From: Phytophthora colocasiae
Taxonomy: Eukaryota > Oomycota > Peronosporomycetes > Peronosporales > Peronosporaceae
DNA: 64,000 nucleotides
Assembly (NCBI GenBank): GCA_018806915.1
Contig: JAGKQI010000091.1
Coordinates: forward strand, 3,286,001-3,350,000
Direction of reading: 5' to 3'
In this document: positions 1 through 10,405 of the stretch, piece after piece
Position numbering within the stretch: the first letter of the stretch is position 1
Layout: each line of letters opens with the position of its first letter
Position numbers and translations under genes: made by a program
Notes under the pieces: generated by a model
Database searches by the model: none
Seen by the model: the letters and a program-made list of their open reading frames with translations, nothing else
Told to the model about the DNA's origin: nothing

Positions 1-1111
1 GTCTCGCTCATGTGCTTCAACTTGCTGTGAGAGAAGGAATGAAAGCGTGCCCCTTAATGGATGATAGCGTTGGAACTATTCGCGACATTTTGAAGAAGAT
101 ATCGGACTCACCGTCTTTGCTAGAAGCTTTGCAAGAAGTGTGTGCCGCTGTTTCACAAGATGGAACAGCACTTTGACTATGCTGGCTTCAGCTCGTGCAT
201 TACAAAAGGCGATCGAAGAACTGCTGCGTAGAATCCGCGAGCGCCATGAAGGATACAGAGACTTGTCAATTGGTCATACACATCGTCTTGCCTCCCCCAT
301 TTCGGAGACTATGTGGAGTTACTTGACCGAGTTTACGGCGTTCTTGAAGCCGATCAAAGCAGCAACTACTATGATGTCTGGAAAAAATTACCCCACATTC
401 GGTGTAACACTTGTTGTCTTCCATTTGATCTCGAAGCATGCGTCAAAGATAATGCAGAATGCTGAGTCGTGGTACACTAGGGACTTTGCACGTGCCTTTA
501 AAACGAAGTTGGATGAGTACCTCCCGTTGGTGAAGACTCGCGAGGCAAGGATTGCTGCCGTTCTTGATCCTTGAGCTAAGGAACACATTGTGATGATCGA
601 CGGTGATATCGAGCAGGCCAAGCGCCTTGTTGAGAACGAATATGAATCTGTGTATCGCAGTAAATACGAACGAACTGTGGGCATCGCCGTAGCTGAGAGA
701 ACGCAGGAGGAGAAAGAAGAAGACGATGACGAAGAAGCATTATATGGTCTCATTGATGAGCATTTGGATTTACACGAACCGGTCAACAACACAAATGAGT
801 CGTTCGTGTCGGAGCTACAGCGGTGGTTGGAACACAAGGACAGATCCATGAACCTGAAGACAGGAAGTCGAGCTGTTCGCAACTGGATGAAGAATGAAGC
901 CGCTTCATTTCCGCGGATTCAGATGATGGCGCGCGATTATTTGGCAATTATGGCAACATCAGTCCCAAGTGAAGAGGCATTCTCTGCGTCGGGTGCAACT
1001 ATTAGTTCTCGTCGTGCCAGGCTTGGAGATGATGCTGTGACAGCGATATCGGAGCTACAAGCGTTTCTGGATTTCAACAAGACATCAGGCAATGTTCATG
1101 CTCATCTTTAG
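1..1111 (+). pseudogene. hAT transposase pseudogene, 5' end outside window
   Basis: This is the C-terminal two thirds of a hAT-superfamily DDE transposase, which would cut and paste its own element in the nucleus. The first about 165 bases read in frame 3 and contain the LQLAVREG motif that follows the catalytic region in this family. The reading then moves to frame 2 near position 140 (RWNSTLTML motif). It is stopped by TGA at 572-574 right after LDP and continues in the same frame from about 575 to 1111. The C-terminus (about 930-1060) is the hAT dimerisation domain, with SVPSEEAFSASG and SSRRARL. One frameshift plus one nonsense codon show that the copy is dead. The N-terminal BED finger and the first catalytic residues would lie left of the window. 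Family assignment is secure; the precise lineage is not. Confidence 0.85.
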
Positions 1112-1500
1112 TTCACTGACTAGTTCAGTACAGTGAACCATTGACCCCATCAGAATCGAACGCCCAGGCAACGCGCATTAATCTCTCGCGGAGATATGGT
1201 TGGAAAAATGTTGTTTTGTGTTTGTCTTCTATCACTTTGGTAGTGGTATGTTAATCAGAAGAGTCTCGGCACATGACTCTGAATGACACATACGAGCGGA
1301 ACTGCAAGACACGCAATAGTTCCCAGTGGAGTCGCATTCAATATATCGCTCGTAGACGTGAAAGTATCATGAACCCGAAGCTATACACGTCCTGAACGTC
1401 TCTCCGTCAATTTGAAAGGGCAGTTCGTCGTCGTCGCTTTGGTTTCCAAACATTCATCTACTTCCCTATGGGGTACGACGATCCGGCATTACAGGTACAA
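1112..1500. other. Intergenic stretch, nothing recognised
   Basis: Between the hAT remnant and the decayed FYVE gene I see no open frame with family features and no clear repeat. The 3' end of the hAT element must lie here, but I could not pick out its terminal inverted repeat. Confidence 0.5.
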
Positions 1501-3640
1501 CTGCATGTCCAAAGTCTCCTTCGTTGTCAAACACACATGTGTCACCACGGTGTACGCATTGTAGACATTATCCATTGCATCGAGGCTCCCCCCATGCGAG
1601 CTTCCACCTCGTACATTTGGGAGTAATCTCCACACACCATGTTACCACACAAATGCCAGAAGAAGTCGCAACGGAATAAGCGGTAGCGGTTGGAATAGAT
1701 CGAGCACAATGACGCATTGTGATGCAACGATGACAAGTTCCACGTGGATGTGGATGGAGATACAGCTTTAATGACTTCTGACTCGAGCTGGGTGGAGGAG
1801 TTCACGGACCAATTGTATTTAGATGACCCTAGTAAACATGCTCCGGAATCCCTTTGTCAGTTGGTGAACCCAGTACCTTTGTACAAGTACGAGTTCGTGG
1901 ATCCTGCAACAAGTGACTATAGCGCTATCCGACGCTCGGATCGGGAAACCAGCGTAGAACCGGGCATCTGTTTAATTGACGACGCCCATGTGGCTGAAAC
2001 GGGTGTCGTTCAAGGCGTTCTTGACGACCAGAGGCCGTTCGTGGTAGATAGTGTGTGAGCACATCGATTGCTCTCGAGAAATTGACATCCCGATGGCTCC
2101 ACGAAAGTGGACGTACTGAGTCCATTGATCGATCACCGTGTCGTATCCAATGGGGCAATCCAAATGGGGAGCAGCGATTTGAGGCAGCATATTGAGGGCA
2201 CTTCGACCGTACGTAGGACTCAAGGCACCAAAACTAATAACGTACTACAGTCGTATCATCGAACTCGAGTTGGTAATCTCGTTCCAACAGAGTGATGGAG
2301 AATTCAGGCTCGTCAGTACTGTAAAACCTCCTTCTTGTCTCTCTTAGTGTTGCTTTTAATGCCCGCTTTAAATGGTATTCCACATCGGCTCGCAGTTGAG
2401 CAACGAGGGATTCGTCAAATTGAGTTTGTTTGAACCGTGTTGCTTGAATTGATTCTGCGATTGACTGAGTTGACTCAGAGTGAGCTGCGATTCCTGGAGT
2501 GATCAATTGGCTTTGAGTCAGTTGAGTATCCTTGAATTGAGTTGAACTAAGCGATTCAGTGAGTTAACTGTGAGACAGCACGTTTTCCCTTGAGGTTCCA
2601 GGCTAGGAGCAACTGAGTGTCGACTCTGCGTTAGCTGACTGTTTCTAGTATTCTTGAATTGAGACTTTGAGATGACGTGTCAGAGCTGTATCCAGAGAAT
2701 GTACTGAACCATCCGAGAGCACTGCAAACGCTTGATAAATTTGTGAACGCACAGGTTAATGGACTGAAGAAGTCTACTCTATTCGAGCGTCCTCGACTCA
2801 CTCAGTCGCAGCTCAGCCAGTCGCAATCACAGGCGAATTGCAAGCATCCGTTGATTCAAAGTCAGCTCAGTATGTCTTAATTCCATCAGTACCAGTCTCA
2901 ATACAAGAACACTCGAGACACCCAATTGACTCAGAGCCATTCACATTCACACTCGTAGTCCTCGACAAAATCTTCACCGTAGTCGTCGTCGATCACTGCT
3001 GGACCTAATGCAGCCATGAAGTCTTCGTCCTCGAAGATGCACGAGTCGACGTTAATGACGTACACAGAGTCTCTTCTTGGATACTTTGTTTTCCTCCACT
3101 TCATACAGGTCCGAGCAGTCACTACAGACCTCATAAATGACAGTAGAATTCACGACATAGTATGTTGCTGCAAAATTCGCACTTCTGGTGCAGGTCGAAA
3201 GGGATTAAATTGTCACATGTGCATGTCCGCAAGCCGAACCGAGTGCGGACCAATATGCTCAGGACGATGACGCATTCACTCCTCGGATAAGCTGGTGCTC
3301 ACCGCCTTCCGTCCCATTTGGGTCCCCTCCAGTTTGTACAGTTTTCAGATCGAAGGTACTGGAGATTCTTCAGCTGAAATTGCATCCATCAACGAAAACC
3401 GCGTGATTTCCAGCTCTTCATTGTCCGTCGTCAGCAACTCCACGAACACCTCGACTTTTCGAATTCCTGCGCTACAAAGCCTCTCACGTCAGTAAGGTTT
3501 CTATGTGCGTCACTGCTGTCGATCTCGCTGCCCTCGTAGACAACACGCCGCGGGTTGCTCCTGCGTCCTAAACTAGCGATACTATCGGCGCTGCCGGGGC
3601 CGATGCTGATATTCGACGCGGACTCCAACACCTCGACGGG
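1500..3640 (-). pseudogene. Decayed START/FYVE/GAF multidomain protein gene
   Basis: Read on the minus strand, pieces in shifting frames line up as a typical oomycete lipid-binding/FYVE protein. About 3640-3290 is a possible START-side linker. About 3230-3060 has zinc-finger cysteines (KCEFCSNILC, then VCSDCSDLYEVE and KKRLCVRH), the C-terminal half of a FYVE-type finger. About 2910-2510 is a Ser/Gln-rich linker. About 2440-2240 is a charged segment. 2223-1880 is a GAF domain (MCSHTIYHERPLVV, then DARFYAGFPIRASDS after a TAA). 1760-1540 is a second FYVE-like finger (LCGNMVCGDYSQMYEVEA, then MDNVYNAYTVV). Stops and frameshifts separate nearly every block, so this is a pseudogene. The family normally acts at phosphoinositide-bearing membranes. 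The individual domains are well supported; their joining into one gene is inferred from order and strand. Confidence 0.6.
2456..2910. repeat. Degenerate TGAGTTGA/CAGTCGCA simple repeat
   Basis: The tract is rich in variants of TTGAGTTGA, TGACTCAG and CAGTCGCAGCTCAG. It encodes the Ser/Gln-rich linker of the decayed FYVE gene and looks like replication-slippage expansion. Confidence 0.55.
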
Positions 3641-3691
3641 ATCAGCTGCTTCGTCCTTGCTTAACAGTTGCGGTTTCGGTTATTGATGCAG

Positions 3692-3741
3692 GACTCCTGT
3701 TATTGATACACCTGCAGCAGGAGTATCAATAACTAGGAGTC
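3692..3741. repeat. Inverted repeat, 18-bp arms
   Basis: GACTCCTGTTATTGATAC at 3692-3709 is repeated in reverse complement at 3723-3741 with a single bulged T and a 13-base loop. It may be a short palindromic MITE or a transcript hairpin between the FYVE pseudogene and the channel gene. Confidence 0.7.
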
Positions 3742-3810
3742 TATAACAAAGATGACAGATAAAAAATTATTGGCCAAAAACGTTTTTACACAAGGCTGTG
3801 AACTTGTCGA

Positions 3811-3936
3811 TCCGATCCGATTGAATCCGATCGGATCGAAAGTGATCGATAGATCAGCCAATCGGATCACAATCGATCATGATCGGATTAATCGATCGAT
3901 CGGATTTTATTTTCGCAACCCATCCCTAGCTGCATC
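3811..3936. repeat. GATCGGAT/ATCGATC motif cluster, possible hAT terminus
   Basis: About ten overlapping copies of GATCCGAT, GATCGGAT and ATCGATC lie within 100 bases. They are followed at 3918-3936 by CGCAACCCATCCCTAG, whose complement CTAGGGATGGG resembles the CAGGGATGGG-like tips of hAT elements. No matching opposite end was found. The tip reading is a guess; the motif cluster is plain. Confidence 0.4.
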
Positions 3937-4023
3937 CAAATACTTTTATTTTAAAATATTTAAATAAATAGTACACCGTCAGCATATTTTTTGTACACAG
4001 AATTCCAATCGATCTTTCTCTTC

Positions 4024-6576
4024 ATGGGCACGCAACAAGATGCCGCAGCGGCGAACGCCAACCCAAGCGGCACCATCAAGACGAGTGTATCCATTTATTT
4101 TCCGATACTAGGAGTAGGTCTGATACTTTTCGAGTGTCTTCGCAAACGGTTCCGTCGCGCATATGACACACGAGAAGAAGACGTTTTCAGGGTGTCTTCC
4201 ACAAGTACTGGTCTATTTCGTTGGGTTTTCGCGGATTTTCGAGTTTCGGATGATGAAATTCTCCAAAGATGTGGACTGGACACGTTGACATTCCTTCGTT
4301 TCATGAGACTTGGTCAAAAGTTGGCGCTGTTGGCCATTGGGTGTTCAATCATGCTGTTCCCGTTATATGCTACGGCACCAGTCCACCGAGCATCTATTGA
4401 CCCATTGACCAGGATTTCTATGAGCAATTTACCGGAACGTAGTGACAGACTCTGGGCTCCTACTGTTGTTGCATTTGTTATGGCGATTTACGCGATGAGG
4501 CTGTTAGTCCAAGAGTACAAACAGTACGTGAGTTGTCGTCATGAAGTGCTGGGCAGGATGGAAGCACCTCAGTATTCAGTACTGATTAACGATCTACCTT
4601 TACATTTGCGAACTCGCCAAACATTGGAGAAGTATTTAGCCAAAATATTTCCATCGTCGATCCGAAACGTGTACGTGGCTCTGGAATGTGCGACCCTGGA
4701 GACGCTGGTGGAGCGACGTGAACAAGTTCGAGGGGAACTTGAACATGCGTTGGCAAAATGTGAGCAGTCACGCAAAAGACCGCAGCATCGAGAGGGGAGA
4801 TCGTACATTGGGATGCTGATGTGTAAAACTGGAAGTCGAGGTTATCAAGTGGATAGTATTGACCACTACCAGGACCAATTGGCGACACTGAACGAGGAAG
4901 TTGCAAGAGAAATTCAGAGTATTGACGACGCTCAGGCCCAGTTGGCAATTCAAGTGGAGGAACAGGGATGTGAAATGGGAAGTTTCGATGATAGTGATGA
5001 GCTGGAATTTCAGTTGGAAGGCAGGTGGGCTAAGGTGAAGAAGAAGCCAACGCTTGGTGAAGATCCGAAGCAGACACCGCTTCTCGATTGTCGTGGGCAT
5101 GCGGAGAGATTGAGTAGCAGTTTCGGTAGTGAAGAAGAAGAAGACATTGATGAGCAGAAAGCACGCCGAGATGAACGGGAAATGAGCCAGGAGGAGCGTG
5201 AGCAGGTCCGCAAAGACCGCCCTATCGGGGTAATGAGGCGAGCAGCATTCGTCTCGTTCACTTCGCTTATGTCAGCACAAGTTGCGCAACAGTCCCTACA
5301 AGCGAAGAACCCGGCGTGTATGGGTGTTTTGCCAGCACCACACGCGAACGACATTAATTGGGACAACATTGGCCTTCATTCCCGCACTCGAGCATTCGGA
5401 AAGTTGATTTCGAGTTTAATTTCTGCCACTATTGTGCTGTTCTGGACGATTCCTACCGCGTTTGTGGCCTCCCTGGCCACAGTTGAGTCTCTTCGACGTG
5501 CGTTACCTTTCCTGAACAAAGCATTTGACGAGTATCCGATTTTGCAAGATGTTTTCAAGCAGATCGCTCCGTTGGCACTTGTACTGCTGAGCGCTTTGGC
5601 ACCGGTCGTGTTTAATTTCCTGTCAGGTCGAGAGGGTCATCCGTCGAACACTGAAGTTCGCGCTGCATTGTTCACAAAGCTGGCGTACTTCCAACTCGTC
5701 CAGATCTTCTTCGTCACGGTAATCGTCGGAACTATCTTGGATAGCTTGAAGGAGATCCTTGATCAGCCAAAGAAGCTCGTCTCGATGCTTGGCCGCAGTA
5801 TGCCTCAACAGTCCACATTTTTTATCTCGTATGTGATCGTGCAAACGGGTCTTGGGTTGGCTATGGAGCTGTTGCGTGTGGTCCCACTTGTTCTCTCGTG
5901 TCTTTATGCACTTTTGGCCCCGAAACATACTCGACGAGAACGCAATTCACCGTGGCTTGGACTTCGAGACATCGCGCAGAGTGATCCGTTTGACCCGACA
6001 AACCCTCTAGCAGATTGTTTTTTGGTTTTATTGGTGACGTTGACGTTTGCACCGATCGCGCCTTTGGTCTGTTATTTCACATGGTTTTTCTTCTTTATGG
6101 CTGAGATTGTGTATCGTCGGCAAGTTTTGCACGTGTACAAGCCAATGTGCTTTGCTCTTGGAGCTTACTGGCCTCGGATTTTCAAGTTTTGCATTATTGC
6201 GCTCGTGGTGGCTCAACTTACGCTTATCGGGATTCTATCGCTCAAGAAGGCAGCCGTTCCTCCAATATGTATCATTGTTCTCATCGCGATCGTGCTATTG
6301 TTCAACTACCACGTACTCTCCCTCTATCCAGCCGTGGCCAAGTATCTACCACTGAGAGAATGTGTTCGCCTCGATAGCGCCCGAGGTCTTCGTGATCCGA
6401 CAGCTCCAGTATTTTTCTTCCTCGACAACGTCTACCGACAGCCAGCGATGAACCAGAGAGTGCCGATTCGTGCAGACTATCGTATGCTGGTCAACGACTA
6501 CAGCGAGGCCACAGGTCTAACTTCGCCTGAAAGTTATGCAACTGAAGACCAGAATTTATTCACAACTGTGATCTGA
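4024..6576 (+). CDS. OSCA/CSC1-like mechanosensitive cation channel
   Basis: An 850-residue multi-pass membrane protein of the OSCA/CSC1/TMEM63 (DUF221) family, known as osmotically or mechanically gated calcium-permeable channels. The N-terminal transmembrane segment is around residues 16-38, two more are near 88-115 and 143-162, then there is a long cytosolic PHM7-type domain (about 165-450) with charged coiled stretches. After this come WTIPTAFVASLA and about seven closely spaced helices forming the pore domain (about 455-790), and a short hydrophilic tail. I chose ATG 4024 because the protein then starts MGTQQDAA, matching the position and style of the MGMHVTTE start of the paralogue at 54870. 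An in-frame ATG lies 11 codons upstream. No introns are needed. The paralogue in this window has the same layout. Confidence 0.9.
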   Translation: MGTQQDAAAANANPSGTIKTSVSIYFPILGVGLILFECLRKRFRRAYDTREEDVFRVSSTSTGLFRWVFADFRVSDDEILQRCGLDTLTFLRFMRLGQKLALLAIGCSIMLFPLYATAPVHRASIDPLTRISMSNLPERSDRLWAPTVVAFVMAIYAMRLLVQEYKQYVSCRHEVLGRMEAPQYSVLINDLPLHLRTRQTLEKYLAKIFPSSIRNVYVALECATLETLVERREQVRGELEHALAKCEQSRKRPQHREGRSYIGMLMCKTGSRGYQVDSIDHYQDQLATLNEEVAREIQSIDDAQAQLAIQVEEQGCEMGSFDDSDELEFQLEGRWAKVKKKPTLGEDPKQTPLLDCRGHAERLSSSFGSEEEEDIDEQKARRDEREMSQEEREQVRKDRPIGVMRRAAFVSFTSLMSAQVAQQSLQAKNPACMGVLPAPHANDINWDNIGLHSRTRAFGKLISSLISATIVLFWTIPTAFVASLATVESLRRALPFLNKAFDEYPILQDVFKQIAPLALVLLSALAPVVFNFLSGREGHPSNTEVRAALFTKLAYFQLVQIFFVTVIVGTILDSLKEILDQPKKLVSMLGRSMPQQSTFFISYVIVQTGLGLAMELLRVVPLVLSCLYALLAPKHTRRERNSPWLGLRDIAQSDPFDPTNPLADCFLVLLVTLTFAPIAPLVCYFTWFFFFMAEIVYRRQVLHVYKPMCFALGAYWPRIFKFCIIALVVAQLTLIGILSLKKAAVPPICIIVLIAIVLLFNYHVLSLYPAVAKYLPLRECVRLDSARGLRDPTAPVFFFLDNVYRQPAMNQRVPIRADYRMLVNDYSEATGLTSPESYATEDQNLFTTVI

Positions 6577-6961
6577 AGAACGGCATTTCGCAACGATGGG
6601 TATGGCAGCTTTCAACACAAGGAAAGATCGACCACGTGAAGAAGCGCTGATGATGAAGTCGCAAGGATCCATACTTCTATTGCTAAAACAACGAATTAGC
6701 CTGTGGTTTAGCCACAGCGCGAAAAAGAATACGTCTATAATATGAATTCCGCGCTAGACCAGAAGTTAGAAGGCTTCTACATAGCCAAAATCAAAGGCAA
6801 AGGTATTACGAAGAGCACTCCTGTCTGTAGCTCGCTGGCGCAGAAAACATTGGGTACCGATATTACCATGGAGCGTCGAGCCTTAATCAAGAGTTTCAAC
6901 ACGGTGACCTTCTTCTCATTCTTTGTTTGCTGACAAGTCCGTAATTGAAGATAGCCAACAA
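6577..6961. other. Intergenic, holds one dispersed repeat
   Basis: This is the 3' side of the channel gene. Apart from the 42-bp dispersed repeat at 6680-6721 I see no supported gene; the short open frame at 6742-6933 has no recognisable features. Confidence 0.5.
6680..6721 (+). repeat. 42-bp dispersed repeat, copy 1
   Basis: TTGCTAAAACAACGAATTAG and the following 22 bases recur at 37821-37862 with one mismatch. The unit contains a small hairpin (CTGTGG-TTTAG-CCACAG) and begins and ends near GCTAAA/TTTAGC. It is probably a transposon tip. Confidence 0.75.
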
Positions 6962-8065
6962 TTACTTGCTCGTTTTACCTTTCTTGGACCTCGAGCTAGA
7001 CGAACGACGCTTGGCGGAGGAGGCCTTCGAGTTTTTAGTGCCTCTACTTTGCTTGGTGGAGGCAGGAGCACGACTGCGTGTTGCCTTGGCTGGGGCTTTT
7101 GCATTTTTAGTGCGTGGGCGTGGACGTTGCTTGGTTTTGGCTTCAGAAGAGGTGTCACCAGATCCCTCCTCTCTTACCTTACTACTCGTTCGCTTCCGAT
7201 GATTGATTGAAGATGGAGAAGGAGCCGCTGAACCTGTTTCGTCGTTGTCCTCTTCTTGATTCTCGCCATCCTGGTCGTTGTCCTATCCCTGAGCCTCTTG
7301 AGACTCGCCACCATTCTCGATCTTGCCAACATACTGCGTCACCACCACCTTGAAGTCTGGGTTTTTCTTGCGTACCTTCTTGTCCACTTCTGTTGTTTGA
7401 ACTGATCGTAAGTATCAACCTCGACCAGGAAGAGAAAAATGTGCGTATAGTCTTCAAAACCTTTGTTCACCAAAATATCGTTGGCTTTTTTGAGAGCATC
7501 GTGCTGGATGGAGTGGTTTAAGCTCACAGTCGTCTGAAGGTATATAATACGCTCTTCACGTGGTCGAAACGCTGATACAGACACTTTTTTCTCATCTTCA
7601 ACTTCCCTTGAAATTTCTTGGACTTCGCCTTGTACGCTGCCTTCCTGGACGTTTTTGATCATGGTCTTCAGGTTTTCAAATGCAGGAATAGCGGATCGAA
7701 CAGCAGCCATCAAATCTTCCAGAAGTGAGGACTTTGAAAACAGAAATCGTGGCTTGCCCCCGACAAGGTTGAATCTCGCTAACCCCTCAATCCGGTAATT
7801 TACTTTGTCCACATTTTTTTGGCCCTCCTCCGTGGTCCATGGATTCAGGTAGATCGTAGTACATTTTTCTTTCACAAACTCTTTGTAGTTGCGTGTGCGT
7901 GGACTTGCGAACAGGTAGCAATGCAGAAAAACAGTACCAGTAACATCCACCCAGGCCTCTCTTTTGCGTGCCAACGAGAGCGCAAAAGAACTCTACAGTA
8001 CCATCTTTCCCCTTGGCGACAGATTACTGAAATGCGTGAACGAAACGAAGATGGAATCGAGCATG
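6962..8065 (-). pseudogene. Crinkler-type NTPase-domain protein, pseudogene
   Basis: The open block 7339-7974 resembles the C-terminal half of the P-loop NTPase region found in oomycete Crinkler-like proteins: an SPRTRNYKEF segment, YLNPWTTEE, and the RFNLVGGKPRFLF box. Upstream, the frame continues to about 8065 across a TAG at 7993-7998. Downstream it shifts frame near 7397, runs through a TAG at about 7285, and ends at TAA 6962-6964 with a long Lys/Arg/Ser/Ala tail that looks like a nuclear or nucleolar signal. The Walker A region and any secretion or translocation leader were not found, so the copy is also 5' truncated. Crinklers are nuclear-acting effectors in plant-pathogenic oomycetes. 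The NTPase family call is moderate; effector status is inference. Confidence 0.5.
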
Positions 8066-8178
8066 ATGGTCACGCCTGAAAATTGTAATGGATATGGCAT
8101 CTTAAGGGTCGAGCAATTGAAGAAGCGCTGCTTTTGGATTCATATGTCTAGCTTTTTAATACGGTAAGTGTCATCGAC

Positions 8179-10224
8179 TTAAATGTTGGTGCACATTTTG
8201 GCAACTTTTCTGCGGGCGTAGTCGCCTACCCAATCCTGATCTTCGATAAGTGCCGATTCCACGTCGATAAGCCACAGCAGAGAACGGCTTATTCGTTGCA
8301 AGCAAGCCTTGGCCTTGGCTGCATCAGCTCCTGTGACTTGCATTTTTAGGTCCGTCACGATCACATTCCGCAGACGTTTTTCCACTTGTACCTGGATTCC
8401 AAACATCTCTCGTAGAATGGGCACTAGCAAGACCTGAAAGCCTGAGGCAATTTCACCTGAAAGTTCGTACAAATAAAGTGGGCGGCGCTTTCCTGTGCCT
8501 CGAATGGCATTCGTGAGCCAGTCGTGCAGTCCCATCCGCTTTGCCTTGTCAGTCGTCCAGCTGTCTACTAGCCGACGCAGAATGGAGAAGCAGATATGTT
8601 CAGCCTCAGCCTGCTCCTCTTTGGTTTGACATTCTGCGATATGATCCAACAATGTTTCGTACACTGCAGCCGAGTTTTCCCACGATACATCGTCCCCTTC
8701 AGACTGTAAGTCCTCGCGCTCTTTTTCGCATGACGAACATTGGCGTCTTAGAAGTGTCTGTAGTTTCTCCATCCGTTGAAGTAGGTCAGCTTTATCAATT
8801 TCGACAGCACGTCGTGTAGCACACTCGTACTTCCATTGCACTCGAAATCGGCGGAGTAAATCTTGTAGTACGGACGCTTGCTGCTCTAGAAACCTCATTC
8901 GCGAGCTAGTGCCATAGCCCACTGGGCCTACCGCCCCTGTTGCAGGATCTATCTGGCCTTGAATTTCTTCTGCAGTAGGCATAACAAAGTTCGCTCCAGT
9001 CTGTTGAGGTTTCCTAGGCGATCGGACAGTTCTTGAGATTCCTTCCAGTAACTTGAGGTTGAGTACCTGTTGCCCTAGGTGGTCCAACTCGGCTAGCAAT
9101 CGGTCATTTTCATCGCGCAGACTAAAGCGTTCGTCCAATGCTGGATACGAATTATCAGTCGCCGTGAAATGTGAAGATGGAGGAGTAGAAGTATCGACGC
9201 GTCTTCTGTGTCTGCCTCCTATCCGACGAGGAGAACTTCTTGGTGAGACTGGTATACTGTCGTCTCCTCGGGTGGCCTTTGACCGAACCTCGTCAAGTTT
9301 GGTAGCACATGGATCATCGAGTGTTTGGTAGATCTCGATTGTGTGACGCAAACTTTCTATCAACTCACGCTCTTCTTCTCTCTCTTCCTTTGAAGATGCA
9401 ATTTCACGCTCTTGCTCTTCGACTTTCACTCGAAGTAGCTGGACTTCAAGTTCGGCTTCGCGAAATTGAAGTTGTAGAGGTTTGAGCTCTCCTATTTGCT
9501 TGTGTGCACTTGCGAGCTCCCTCCCCAGCACACTATTGCGTAGATGTGCCTCCTCGAACTTCACCTCAACTTCAGAGGCACCACCTTCGAGAACCGTCGG
9601 CAGTGAATTTCTTCTCACCGCTGGTACAAATTCCAGCTTCTCGGGACTGCCTCCGCTGTGTGCAGGTGAGGGCTCTTCAGACGACGGGGGTTCATCTGTA
9701 GCTGCAGGAGGGATCGATGTTACCAGCGGGTCCAACTGAAGGTGCAGTTTGAGACTTGGTGGTGATCTCTTGTTGCGTCGTTTACCAGGAGATCGACGAA
9801 GAGCTTGAGCTTGAGCCTCCAACACCTCCTTTAACTCTGCTATCTGCTCTTTAGCCTGGCTAAGTTCAGACAAGATACCTTGGTTCTCTCGAATGCTCTT
9901 GCGCAGGTGCTCTGATAGATGCGTCTGCTGCGTCTCCTTTTCAGCTACAACTCGCAGTAGCTCCTCTTTCTCATTCTCAATTTGTGCACAATGTTCCTGC
10001 AATTGGCACAAGTCTTCTTGTAGCTGCGCGTTTTCCTCTAAGAGGCGAATCCCAGCTCTAGCGGCGTGTTCGAGCTCCGTCTCCTCGTCATCTTCGTCAC
10101 CTTCTTCACCCTCTTCGTCGCTGTCGGGAAAGGCCTTTGGGGCCGCCTCTAATTGGGAATCCTCGGCGTCTTCAGACTCGGAAGATGCACGGCCCCTATC
10201 GAGGTCGTCTTCAATACGAACCAT
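8179..10224 (-). CDS. Large coiled-coil protein, function unknown
   Basis: An intact 681-residue frame starting at ATG 10222-10224. The first about 60 residues are strongly acidic (DEEGEEGDEDDEETELE). Long heptad-rich coiled coils follow at about 50-150, 215-300, 350-400 and 440-500. They are separated by Pro/Ser/Arg linkers (RRSPGKRRNKRS, SPRSSPRR) that could be phosphorylated. The last about 150 residues are non-coiled and look folded, with a CSSCEKE motif just before. I recognise no named domain. The layout is like cytoskeletal or vesicle-tethering scaffolds, but that is only a resemblance. It lies convergent to nothing on its 3' side except the Crinkler remnant on the same strand. Confidence 0.8.
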   Translation of the reverse strand: MVRIEDDLDRGRASSESEDAEDSQLEAAPKAFPDSDEEGEEGDEDDEETELEHAARAGIRLLEENAQLQEDLCQLQEHCAQIENEKEELLRVVAEKETQQTHLSEHLRKSIRENQGILSELSQAKEQIAELKEVLEAQAQALRRSPGKRRNKRSPPSLKLHLQLDPLVTSIPPAATDEPPSSEEPSPAHSGGSPEKLEFVPAVRRNSLPTVLEGGASEVEVKFEEAHLRNSVLGRELASAHKQIGELKPLQLQFREAELEVQLLRVKVEEQEREIASSKEEREEERELIESLRHTIEIYQTLDDPCATKLDEVRSKATRGDDSIPVSPRSSPRRIGGRHRRRVDTSTPPSSHFTATDNSYPALDERFSLRDENDRLLAELDHLGQQVLNLKLLEGISRTVRSPRKPQQTGANFVMPTAEEIQGQIDPATGAVGPVGYGTSSRMRFLEQQASVLQDLLRRFRVQWKYECATRRAVEIDKADLLQRMEKLQTLLRRQCSSCEKEREDLQSEGDDVSWENSAAVYETLLDHIAECQTKEEQAEAEHICFSILRRLVDSWTTDKAKRMGLHDWLTNAIRGTGKRRPLYLYELSGEIASGFQVLLVPILREMFGIQVQVEKRLRNVIVTDLKMQVTGADAAKAKACLQRISRSLLWLIDVESALIEDQDWVGDYARRKVAKMCTNI

Positions 10225-10373
10225 AGCGCTGTATACTAGTATGGGATCTTCGGAGCAGGCGAAACCACGCAGTGACGCATGTACGCAGCTTATAATAGCG
10301 TTGGAAGAGGTGATCTTGTCCCTTCGCTAAAAAACGACTTGAAGTTGGTCGTACTTTATTGAGTACTCAAAAA

Positions 10374-10405
10374 TTGGCGGTAAAACTTTGAAGTTTTACC
10401 GCCAA
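10374..10405. repeat. Perfect 15-bp inverted repeat, 2-base loop
   Basis: TTGGCGGTAAAACTT at 10374-10388 is followed after TG by its exact complement at 10391-10405. A partly similar TGGCGG...AAGTTTT..CGCC string is at about 24503-24530. It is probably the middle of a fold-back element. Confidence 0.75.

Noticed and set aside
9893..10330. 145-codon Ser/Cys-rich plus frame opposite the coiled-coil gene
   Set aside because: A complement of Glu/acidic codons; no features.
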